A stretch of DNA of 64,000 bases from Pseudomonas syringae (lineage in GTDB: Bacteria > Pseudomonadota > Gammaproteobacteria > Pseudomonadales > Pseudomonadaceae): contig NZ_LGSI01000037.1 in NCBI RefSeq assembly GCF_001698815.1, positions 2,791-66,790 of the forward strand, in the 5' to 3' direction. Below the pieces are notes generated by a model. It did not search any database and was not told the origin of the DNA. It worked only from the letters and a program-made list of their open reading frames with translations. A program made the position numbers and the translations under genes. Below, one piece after another: positions 9,550 to 16,559 of this stretch. Every line of letters starts with the position of its first letter. Positions within the stretch are counted from its first letter, which is position 1.

Positions 9550-9916
9550 GCAACTGATTCCCTGGCTGCTTACTCAGTTCCCGCTGGGTCTTCATAAACC
9601 CACTCAAACAGTTGTCGATCGCGATGATCGCTCGGTGCGGCTAGATCGCTTTGAAGAATGGGCCATGAGCTACTTTCTCAACTCGAGCATTGATCGGCGC
9701 GATGCAGTCTTTAGCCCAGTGCGGGCGGCAGCCCCAGCGAACCATGTCAGCGCGCAGAAACTGACCTTCTTGGTGAAAGAGGGCAAGCTGAGTGGTCGGA
9801 GAGGCGTTATAGCGTTCGAAAGGCTGGTCGTCGGCATAGTTGATTAATGCGTTGGGGATGCTCAGCGCTGCCACAAAGTCGTGAATGCCGTCGTATTGGG
9901 AAAGTCGTCCGCACAT
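9550..9916 (-). pseudogene. SRAP / YedK (HMCES-like) abasic-site protein, broken
   Basis: SRAP proteins crosslink abasic sites in single-stranded DNA through the Cys exposed after Met removal. The frame from ATG 9916 starts MCGRLSQYDGI, with that Cys at position 2, and continues through FERYNASPTT and WGCRPHWAKD to PINARVEKVAHGPFFKAI. There a TAG stop (9641-9643) stands where TGG (Trp) is expected. The next codons still read PHRAIIAIDNC, after which a frame change leads to EWVYED. About half of the roughly 200-residue protein is lost. A LexA-like box lies about 110 bases upstream, agreeing with the SOS link of this family. Confidence 0.75.
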
Positions 9917-10023
9917 CGTTCGATCCTCGCGCTGGTCTATCAGCGTAGACCAGCGGCAACCTCGTTGGTTGCGCGGCCCCAATCGTCAGGGGCCAATTGA
10001 TGAAACTTCCGCTCGGATGGATG

Positions 10024-10039
10024 CTGTTTATTTATCCAG
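10024..10039. promoter_or_regulatory. LexA-like SOS box
   Basis: CTGTTTATTTATCCAG fits the CTG-N10-CAG consensus with an AT-rich centre. It lies between the broken SRAP gene (minus) and the ORF starting at 10053 (plus), so it could serve either. It is a motif match only. Confidence 0.5.
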
Positions 10040-10052
10040 TATTGAGAGGGTC

Positions 10053-10352
10053 ATGTACTTCCTTATTACAGTCATGAGAGAGAAGGGTTTAGCCCGAGAT
10101 TGGAAGTCTATCCGGCAGACGGTCGGCATTCGCGGCGACATCAACATCAGGAATCAGATGTGCGAGCAGCTCAACCAGACGAGTGACATTGCTGAAATCC
10201 GTCCGGCTGGCATGCCGCTCGATGCGGTACCGCTTCCGCCGCTCTTGGATGCCCGGCTATCAGGGATGGCGACCAACGCTTTCACGTTGAGTGGCCTAGA
10301 GGAAATCGATGGTGTTCTGTATGCGCAGTCGTGGTGGTGCAGGGAGGTTTGA
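10053..10352 (+). CDS. Hypothetical protein downstream of a LexA-like box
   Basis: A 99-residue frame starts MYFLITVMREKGLARDW and contains RQTVGIRGDINIRNQMCEQL. I do not recognise the family. ATG 10053 has GAGAGGG just upstream and lies 13 bases after the LexA-like box. The frame is open further upstream across the SRAP promoter, which is unlikely to be coding. It may be a remnant of a longer gene, as its end runs into the repeated motif at 10356. Confidence 0.35.
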   Translation: MYFLITVMREKGLARDWKSIRQTVGIRGDINIRNQMCEQLNQTSDIAEIRPAGMPLDAVPLPPLLDARLSGMATNAFTLSGLEEIDGVLYAQSWWCREV

Positions 10353-10355
10353 TTT

Positions 10356-10376
10356 TCGGCAGGACGCCGGGGAGGG
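10356..10376 (+). repeat. Copy 2 of a 21-bp exact repeat
   Basis: This is identical over 21 bases to 3762-3782 and is likewise preceded by a GGTTTG-type stretch. It begins 3 bases after the stop of the ORF at 10053-10352 and lies about 140 bases upstream of the tRNA-Pro fragment. Confidence 0.6.
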
Positions 10377-10503
10377 TGGAGCGCAAAACCTCTGCTGGAG
10401 GCCACGGATTACCGTTTGCATAAGCACAAAAAAGCGGATGTTTTGCCACCCTTGAAAGGGGTTGTATCCTTTTTAAATCAAAAGGTTAGGTCGCTACAGT
10501 CCC

Positions 10504-10559
10504 CAGCATGGGGTGCTAGGGGTCGAGTGTTCGAATCACTCCGTCCCGACCATATAATT
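10504..10559 (+). repeat. tRNA-Pro(GGG) 3' fragment, candidate attachment site (left copy)
   Basis: The sequence contains the anticodon region (CATGGGGTGCTAGG), a T-arm with paired stem GAGTG/CACTC around TTCGAAT, the 3' acceptor strand CGTCCCG, discriminator A and CCA (10550-10552). No 5' acceptor strand, D-arm or left anticodon stem precedes it, so it is not a full tRNA. A 46-bp stretch (10514-10559) recurs with three differences at 40063-40108. This is the pattern left when an element integrates into the 3' end of a tRNA gene. The intact gene is not in the window. Confidence 0.75.
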
Positions 10560-10560
10560 C

Positions 10561-10597
10561 AAGGGGTCGCGAGATTTTATCTCGCGACCCCTTTTTA
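10561..10597 (+). terminator. Strong rho-independent terminator after the tRNA fragment
   Basis: A 12-bp perfect stem AGGGGTCGCGAG (10562-10573) pairs with 10581-10592 around a 7-base loop and is followed by TTTTT. It sits 8 bases after the CCA of the tRNA-Pro fragment, as a normal tRNA terminator would. It also insulates the island from upstream transcription. Confidence 0.88.
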
Positions 10598-10616
10598 TTT
10601 TCAGTGGTTTTTACCC

Positions 10617-10883
10617 CTACAAAACCACTGGCGCTGGGTGGAATCCTCGGCTGAGAGTAATTTCGATCGGTAATGTGTCACCCGCGTCTATGCCTATATG
10701 ATCAGGGTCATAGACAGAGCACGTAATCCATTCGGTTTCCGTAAACTTCGCGATGCCAGCAAAACGCATGCTTGTCATGCGCGTTCCCAGCCTCAAGATG
10801 TTAGTAGTCGCTACAATCTCCGCTATTGCTGAGCGTTCTTCGGCAGTCAGTAGCGCCTTGGAGATTGCAGTGTTGATGGACAT
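10617..10883 (-). CDS. Small hypothetical protein
   Basis: This 88-residue frame starts MSINTAISKALLTAEERSAI and ends HPAPVVL. ATG 10883 has GGAAGA at a good distance upstream. No domain is recognised; the middle is beta-rich (TNILRLGTRMTSMRF). It lies directly downstream, on the same strand, of a decayed chemoreceptor gene. It could be cargo of the island or an unrelated conserved protein. Confidence 0.5.
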   Translation of the reverse strand: MSINTAISKALLTAEERSAIAEIVATTNILRLGTRMTSMRFAGIAKFTETEWITCSVYDPDHIGIDAGDTLPIEITLSRGFHPAPVVL

Positions 10884-10901
10884 CTTCGGTTCTTCCCACA
10901 T

Positions 10902-11370
10902 TTAAAGCTGATGAGTAAAGGGTTCGACAGCTCCAACCACTTGGCGGGTAGGGTCGCAAAACATACCGTGATGTTTGCTTTTTATTTGATCCAGTTGGTA
11001 GCCCATCACATTTAGAAACGCGTCGTTTGCGGTGATGATATTTCCGCCGAGGTCAAACTCGATTATCGCGGTGGAGCGCAGCAGGGCATTGATAAGTGCT
11101 TCGTTTCCCTAGCCTTATTAAAGGAATCTGTGACATCGGTTGCCAGACACTTCATGTACTGTACTTTTCCGGAGTCGTCCTTTATCGGGGACCACGTCGC
11201 GTGCAGCCATATGAGTGCGCCATTTTTATGAATGTACCGATAGTCATCGGTAACTGCCGCCCCGGCTGAAACAGCAGACCTTAAGGTCCGGAAGCACGGT
11301 AGCGTGGAGACGTAATCGGGAACCAGCTCAGCCATCGGCCATCCCAACATTTCATTCCTGCCTCTGCGAT
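10902..11370 (-). pseudogene. PAS-domain chemoreceptor/sensor remnant
   Basis: Two PAS segments of an Aer/BdlA-like sensor survive in different frames. The first (about 11063-11350) reads LGWPMAELVPDY, then DDYRYIHKNGALIWLHATW and ATDVTDSFNKARE. The second (10902 to about 11085) reads INALLRSTAIIEFDLGGNI, ITANDAFLNVMGYQ and ends at TAA 10902-10904 shortly after GMFCDP. One frameshift separates them near 11090. The start of the gene and the whole methyl-accepting domain are missing. Confidence 0.65.
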
Positions 11371-11749
11371 GAACCCCTGCATCATCATTTTGTGCGCGAT
11401 TGACGCAGCCCAGCCCGCCCCCCCGTCAGGTCGCATCTGTTCAAAAAAGTGCAATTTTTATTCGTGCTCAACCGCTACAAGGATCTTGTATCCCTATCGT
11501 GCGATCGCTGCGGCATACGCGTGCGCGTTGATGTATTCGAGCACCCTGGCGTCCTGAGCGCCATTGCGTGACCGTTAACCCTCGCCAAGGTTCCTCGTTG
11601 GTCAATTTTTGTCGCTAGAACTGGGGACAGACGCAGTGATGGCAATTTGAATACCATCGCTTACTCAGTAATAACCCCTTCAATTGAGCTCTAGGTGCTT
11701 CGCCTTCAAAGCCAAGTCGCCAAAGCCTACCGACGTGGCGGAATGACGG
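11371..11749. other. Promoter region of the T6SS operon
   Basis: No gene is seen. The stretch precedes tssA and should contain the main T6SS promoter. An inverted arrangement GATGG-N11-CCATC around 11638-11658 is the only symmetric element noticed. No convincing sigma-54 site was found. Confidence 0.4.
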
Positions 11750-13345
11750 ATGAGTTGTCTCAACCAAGAGTTGGGTTCATTTGCGATCAGTGCGACTAAC
11801 CCCGCAGGCGTCAACCCTCGAGAAAGTGAGGCGTATGTCCTCGCGCAGGTCGAGCTGGAAAAACTCACCAATATTCACTCCGCTTCAGGCGTCGACTGGC
11901 CCAAAGTCGCTGATGCGTGCGCACGGGTTATTCGTGACGAAGGCAAGGACCTTAATGCTGTTGTCTGGCTATTGTGTGCCTGGACCAGTACGACCGGTTT
12001 GCCCGGCCTGGCGATGGGCATCCACGTATTACGCGAAATGCTCGAGCTGTATTGGGACGATTTGACGCCGCCCGTCACTCGGCTACGAGCTCGGCGTAAT
12101 CAGGCGCAATGGCTCCTTGACTGGCTGACCGTGAAGGTCGACGAGTCGTTCGAGCCTATGCCAGGCGCTCTTTTACAGGCCCTGCTGGAAGACTGGCAGG
12201 CGATTGACCGATTCTGGCGCGACAAGGATGACGACGGTCCTAACTTCCTTGTATTGAGTCGACGCCTGTCATTGTTACCAGTGCTCGCCAGCGCGCCGCT
12301 TGTTGCCGCAGAGTCTGAGCCTGAGCAGGTTGAGCCGCCTGCCACAAGTGAAAGCGAAGTTGCGCCTGCGTCGGCAACAACCCGGCAGTCGCCCGGTGTA
12401 TCAGCAGCATCCAAAAAGGCTCCACCTGTTCTGGCATCACCGCCAGACCTGGGTAGCCTGGAAACTGATGACGCGATTGAAAGTGCAGTGAGTGGCGTGT
12501 TTGGCGCGCTTGCTCCTCTCGTGACGTTTTGCCTTGAATCTCGAACAACATTGCCATTGCTGTTCCGCCTGAATCGCCAGATGGCGTGGACAACGCTTAC
12601 GCAATTGCCTCCCGCCCAAGGCAATGTCACCCGCTTGCCACCGCCGTCTGATTCAGAGCTGGAAAGCTTCAACCGTTTGCAAAGCGTCGGTGAGCCGTTG
12701 GATGTCATTCGATTTTGCGAAGGCAGGTTGAATACCTTTCCGTTCTGGCTAGACCTCAATCGCGCAAGCCACGCGGCGCTGCTTAAGCTGGGTTCCGCAG
12801 CCGTCTCGGGTGCTACGAGTCTTGTGCTGGAGACACGCCACTTCCTGGCTCGACTTCCTCTATTGGCTGAACTCGCATTCGCCGACGGTCGGCCGTTCGC
12901 AGACGGCGCCACGTGCGCCTGGCTCGCAGGACTGGCTCCGGTAAATCGCGCCACTGCTGGCGACGCATTACAGGCGTTGATTGACGAGGCTGCGCAGGAG
13001 GCTGCCGATGGCCGGCTGAGTGACGCGATGAATCGTCTACAGGACAACCTGCGTGAGGTCAGTGGAGGCCGTGATCGCTTCCGGTTGCGCTGCGCTCAAT
13101 GTCTTTTATTGCATCGCTTTGATCCACGTATCCAGTTGCACGTTGCGGTTGATGTGCTGCTGCAAGAAGCAAACGAGCAGGGGCTGGACCGCTGGGAGCC
13201 CGAGCTGGTGCGACCCCTTTTAGAGCTGGCAATCAGCCGTGAGGATGGTGGTGAGGCCAGAGTGACATGGGCGAAGCAGTTGGCCGCAATGGATCTGCCT
13301 GCTTTCTGGCGTCTTGCCAGCCCAGAAATGAGTTCTATCGCGTAA
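11750..13345 (+). CDS. tssA: Type VI secretion system protein TssA (ImpA family)
   Basis: TssA organises assembly of the T6SS baseplate and tail sheath in the cytoplasm. The 531-residue protein has the ImpA_N domain near the start (NPAGVNPRESEAYVLAQVELEKL and VDWPKVADACARVIRDEGKD) and a Pro/Ser/Ala-rich linker at about residues 185-240. The C-terminal half is helical and VasJ-like. It is the first gene of the T6SS run, transcribed rightward, with tssB 90 bases later. The start at 11750 is the first good ATG in frame, although its ribosome-binding site is weak. Confidence 0.9.
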   Translation: MSCLNQELGSFAISATNPAGVNPRESEAYVLAQVELEKLTNIHSASGVDWPKVADACARVIRDEGKDLNAVVWLLCAWTSTTGLPGLAMGIHVLREMLELYWDDLTPPVTRLRARRNQAQWLLDWLTVKVDESFEPMPGALLQALLEDWQAIDRFWRDKDDDGPNFLVLSRRLSLLPVLASAPLVAAESEPEQVEPPATSESEVAPASATTRQSPGVSAASKKAPPVLASPPDLGSLETDDAIESAVSGVFGALAPLVTFCLESRTTLPLLFRLNRQMAWTTLTQLPPAQGNVTRLPPPSDSELESFNRLQSVGEPLDVIRFCEGRLNTFPFWLDLNRASHAALLKLGSAAVSGATSLVLETRHFLARLPLLAELAFADGRPFADGATCAWLAGLAPVNRATAGDALQALIDEAAQEAADGRLSDAMNRLQDNLREVSGGRDRFRLRCAQCLLLHRFDPRIQLHVAVDVLLQEANEQGLDRWEPELVRPLLELAISREDGGEARVTWAKQLAAMDLPAFWRLASPEMSSIA

Positions 13346-13435
13346 CAGGCAACACCCGACAGGCATGTACATGTTCGTGCCTTGAGTTATTCAACGGCCG
13401 CGTCGAGCGTGCCCGGTAAACAGGAGTGGGATTAA

Positions 13436-13933
13436 ATGGCTAGTGAAGGTTCGGTCGCGCCTAAAGAGCGCGTCAATATTGTTTACAGCTCCGACACCGG
13501 TGGCGCTCAAGAGCAGGTTGAGTTGCCGCTGAAGCAATTGGTTATCGGCGACTTTACCTTGCGTAATGACGATACGCCGGTTGAGGACCTTAAACCGATT
13601 CGCGTCGATAAAGACAACTTCACGGATGTGCTCAAGGGTCAGAACTTGAGCCTGCAGTTGGCAGTGCCCAATCGCCTGGCAGAGAACGCCCCGGCCGATG
13701 AACAGATTCCAGTATCGCTGACGTTTCAGTCCATTCGCGATTTCGAACCTGATGCCATCGTCTCCCAGGTTCCGGAGTTGCAACAGCTCATCGCTTTGCG
13801 TGACTCGCTCAAAGCCTTGAAAGGCCCAATGGGCAACCTGCCGGAGTTCCGCAAACAACTTCAGGCCCTGATGAATGATGACGGTGCCCGCGAGCGCCTC
13901 CTTTCGGAACTTGGCGTTAAGGACAAGGAATAA
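13436..13933 (+). CDS. tssB: T6SS contractile sheath small subunit TssB (VipA)
   Basis: TssB pairs with TssC to build the contractile sheath around the Hcp tube. The 165-residue protein has the conserved N-terminus (APKERVNIVYSSDTGG), the core LPLKQLVIGDFTLR and the C-terminal FRKQLQALMNDDGARERLL. The length is typical. ATG 13436 is preceded by CAGGAG at a good distance. tssC follows after 3 bases, so the two sheath proteins are co-translated. Confidence 0.97.
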   Translation: MASEGSVAPKERVNIVYSSDTGGAQEQVELPLKQLVIGDFTLRNDDTPVEDLKPIRVDKDNFTDVLKGQNLSLQLAVPNRLAENAPADEQIPVSLTFQSIRDFEPDAIVSQVPELQQLIALRDSLKALKGPMGNLPEFRKQLQALMNDDGARERLLSELGVKDKE

Positions 13934-13936
13934 CCC

Positions 13937-15421
13937 ATGAGTGAAGAAAAAAGTCAGGCCTCGGCCAACACCGGCCAAGCGGCTGAATCCGTTTCGTTGC
14001 TGGATCAACTGGTTGAAGCTACCCGCGTAAAGCCGGGTGACGAAGCGTATGCGGTTACGCGTCAAGGGCTCGAAGCGTTCGTCAGCGAACTGCTCGAACC
14101 TGCCCGGCAGAGCGAGAAAGTCAGCGCCGGTTTGATCGATGACATGATTGCTACCCTTGACGCCAAGCTTTGCCGTCAGGTGGACGCAATCATCCACAAC
14201 GAAAAATTCCAGAAGCTGGAATCCTCGTGGCGTTCGTTGAAGTTTTTGGTCGACCGCACCGATTTCCGCGAGAACAATAAGCTGGAAATCCTCAGCGTCT
14301 CCAAAGAGAAGCTCCTTGAGGATTTCGAAGACGCTCCGGAAATTACCCGCTCAGGCTTGTACAAAGCGGTCTATACCGCTGAGTTCGGTCAGTTTGGTGG
14401 TCAACCGTTCGGTTCGATAATCGGCAACTACGAGTTCAATCCGGGTCCGCAGGACATGAAACTGCTGCAATCGGTTGCAGCCATTTCGGCAATGTCTCAC
14501 ACGCCGTTCATTGCCGCCGCCGGCCCGCAATTCTTCGGCATCGACAGCTTTGCCGATCTGCCTAACCTCAAGGACTTGCAAGCGGTCTTTGAAGGACCGC
14601 AGTTCACCAAATGGAATGCGTTCCGTGAAAGTGACGATGCCCGGTTTGTTGGTTTGACCTTGCCGCACTTCCTGCTGCGCACGCCCTATGGCGAAGACAC
14701 AATCCCAGCCAAGACCTTTCGCTATAACGAGAACGTCAGTGGCGGCAACAAGGACTTCCTCTGGGGTAACGCTGCGTTCGCGTTCGCCAGCCGCTTGTCC
14801 GACAGCTTTGCCCAGTATCGCTGGTGTGCCAACGTTATCGGCCCGCAGGGTGGCGGTACCGTCGGTGACCTGCCGGTTTACAACTATGAAGCCATGGGTG
14901 AAACCCAGACCAAGATTCCAACCGAAGTGCTTATCTCCGAGCGCCGCGAGTTCGAATTGGCTGAACAGGGTTTCATCGCCCTGACCATGCGCAAAAACAC
15001 CGATAACGCTGCGTTCTTCTCGGCCAACTCCTGCCAGAAGCCCAAGTATTTCGGCAACGACAAAGAAGGCAAGGAAGCAGAGCTCAATTACAAGCTCGGC
15101 ACCCAATTGCCTTACATCTTCGTGGTCAGCCGCCTGGCTCACTACATCAAGGTCATCCAGCGCGAAAACATCGGCACCTGGAAAGAGCGTGGCGATCTGG
15201 AGTCGGAACTCAATACCTGGATTCGCCAGTACGTGGCGGATATGGACAACCCGGCAGCGGGCGTGCGCAGCCGTCGTCCGCTGCGTCAGGCCGAAATTAC
15301 CGTAAGCGACGTCCAAGGCGATCCAGGTTGGTACCGCGTCGGTTTGAAAGTGCGCCCGCACTTCAAGTACATGGGCGCCTCTTTCACGCTTTCGCTGGTG
15401 GGCAAGCTCGACAAAAGCTGA
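13937..15421 (+). CDS. tssC: T6SS contractile sheath large subunit TssC (VipB)
   Basis: This 494-residue sheath subunit is recycled by ClpV after contraction. It shows FQKLESSWRSLKFLVDRTDF, FGSIIGNYEFNPGPQDMKLL, FLWGNAAFAFASRL and the C-terminal PGWYRVGLKVRPHFKYMGA, all strong TssC signatures. The length matches the family. A 156-base gap with two hairpin-forming stretches (15435-15500) separates it from hcp. Confidence 0.97.
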   Translation: MSEEKSQASANTGQAAESVSLLDQLVEATRVKPGDEAYAVTRQGLEAFVSELLEPARQSEKVSAGLIDDMIATLDAKLCRQVDAIIHNEKFQKLESSWRSLKFLVDRTDFRENNKLEILSVSKEKLLEDFEDAPEITRSGLYKAVYTAEFGQFGGQPFGSIIGNYEFNPGPQDMKLLQSVAAISAMSHTPFIAAAGPQFFGIDSFADLPNLKDLQAVFEGPQFTKWNAFRESDDARFVGLTLPHFLLRTPYGEDTIPAKTFRYNENVSGGNKDFLWGNAAFAFASRLSDSFAQYRWCANVIGPQGGGTVGDLPVYNYEAMGETQTKIPTEVLISERREFELAEQGFIALTMRKNTDNAAFFSANSCQKPKYFGNDKEGKEAELNYKLGTQLPYIFVVSRLAHYIKVIQRENIGTWKERGDLESELNTWIRQYVADMDNPAAGVRSRRPLRQAEITVSDVQGDPGWYRVGLKVRPHFKYMGASFTLSLVGKLDKS

Positions 15422-15577
15422 TTCTCGCAATGACTGGGCGCCCTGAGGGTGCCCATCAACGTGTTCTGCCGAGGTTCATTGCCTCGGGGCTTTCCTGAAT
15501 GAGTTCAAGGCGCCGATCCAGGGCCAGGGGTTCTGGTCAGCGCCTGAAAATTAACTGATTAACCCGGAGTACCTGTT

Positions 15578-16066
15578 ATGCCAATGCCATGCTACTTGAG
15601 TATCGAAGGCCATAACCAAGGCAAGATTGAAGGTTCCAGTACGGTTGCCGGCCATGAAGCGAAGATTCTCGTTCAGGCAGTAGAGCATCTGATCGACATC
15701 CCGAAGAACCCGCAAACCGGCCTTCCAGCAGGCAAGCGTGTTCACCAGGGCATGACCCTGACCAAAGAGATCGACAAGGCTTCGCCAAAACTGCTGCAAG
15801 CCCTGACCTCGGGCGAGCAACTCAAGACCGTCGTACTTGAGTTCTATCGCATCTCCCCTAAAGGAACCGAAGAGAAGTACTACACCATCACCTTGAGCAA
15901 TGCGGTGCTGGTCTCTTCGCGTACGTGGGTGCCAAACGTCTTGAACCCTGAGTTCAAGCAGATGGGCCACATGGAAGATATCGGCATTACCTACGAAAAA
16001 ATCGTTTGGACCTGGGTGCCGGACGGCATCGAAGCCGAAGATTCGTGGTTGGCGCCAAAAGCGTAA
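15578..16066 (+). CDS. hcp: T6SS tube protein Hcp (TssD)
   Basis: Hcp hexamers stack into the inner tube that is fired from the cell. The 162-residue protein begins MPMPCYLSIEGHNQGKIEG and contains KRVHQGMTLTKEIDKASPKLL and the C-terminal YEKIVWTWVPDG, typical of the family. It has no C-terminal extension that would suggest a fused effector. GGAG lies 9 bases before the ATG. It is flanked by hairpins on both sides, and the terminator at 16090-16114 could allow Hcp to be made in excess over the downstream genes. Confidence 0.97.
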   Translation: MPMPCYLSIEGHNQGKIEGSSTVAGHEAKILVQAVEHLIDIPKNPQTGLPAGKRVHQGMTLTKEIDKASPKLLQALTSGEQLKTVVLEFYRISPKGTEEKYYTITLSNAVLVSSRTWVPNVLNPEFKQMGHMEDIGITYEKIVWTWVPDGIEAEDSWLAPKA

Positions 16067-16089
16067 GCAACGCTTTTCGATATGTCGCG

Positions 16090-16114
16090 CCGCCCTTGAA
16101 CAGGGCGGTGTTTT
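16090..16114 (+). terminator. Hairpin with T-run after hcp (likely partial terminator)
   Basis: CCGCCC (16090-16095) pairs with GGGCGG (16103-16108) around a 7-base loop and is followed by TGTTTT. It lies between hcp and tssE inside the operon, so it must be leaky or bypassed for the rest of the T6SS genes to be expressed. Confidence 0.6.
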
Positions 16115-16136
16115 CAGGACTTGAGGAGACAACGCC

Positions 16137-16556
16137 GTGAGAGAAAAACGTTTGTTGGAACGCATCGTCGGTCTTCAGACTGACAGTGAGCGGTCACGGC
16201 TGACGCAGGCGCAAGTCCTGACACTTTCGATACGTGAACATCTTCAGCGCATTCTCAATACCCGTCAGGGTAGCGTTCCGATTGACCCTGAGTTCGGTGT
16301 ACCGGATTTCACCAATCTGGCCGGTTCGTTCGCCACAGGCGAAACCAGCCAGATCATTAAAAACATGACACGCATGATCGCGCACTACGAGCCGCGTCTG
16401 AAATCGCCCCGCATCCAAGTCAGCGAGGGCCATCAGGAAGTGCTGTCGCTGAGTTTCAGCCTGGACGGCCTCGTCGAGATTGATGACCAGTACATTCCTA
16501 TTCATCTGGCGACGCGGGTTTCCTCCGACGGCCGGGTATCTTTGGCGATGCCCTAA
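16137..16556 (+). CDS. tssE: T6SS baseplate subunit TssE (gp25-like)
   Basis: This 139-residue baseplate wedge component is homologous to phage T4 gp25. Key segments are LSIREHLQRILNTRQGSVPIDPEFGVPDF and the gp25 region MTRMIAHYEPRLKSPRIQV. The start is GTG 16137, with GAGGAG 8 bases upstream. tssF begins 3 bases after the stop. Confidence 0.95.
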   Translation: MREKRLLERIVGLQTDSERSRLTQAQVLTLSIREHLQRILNTRQGSVPIDPEFGVPDFTNLAGSFATGETSQIIKNMTRMIAHYEPRLKSPRIQVSEGHQEVLSLSFSLDGLVEIDDQYIPIHLATRVSSDGRVSLAMP

Positions 16557-16559
16557 TTT

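Noticed and set aside
10476..10552. A complete tRNA gene at the left tRNA-Pro fragment
   Set aside because: The 5' acceptor strand CGGGACG and the D-arm are absent in the 76 bases before CCA, so only the 3' part exists.
11371..11749. A sigma-54 promoter upstream of tssA
   Set aside because: No GG-N10-GC element with the right spacing and flanking bases was found.
12100..13047. Long antisense frame over tssA, with similar ones over tssC (14351-15430) and the sulfatase
   Set aside because: These are antisense shadows of real genes with Ser/Arg-rich composition; none resembles a protein family.
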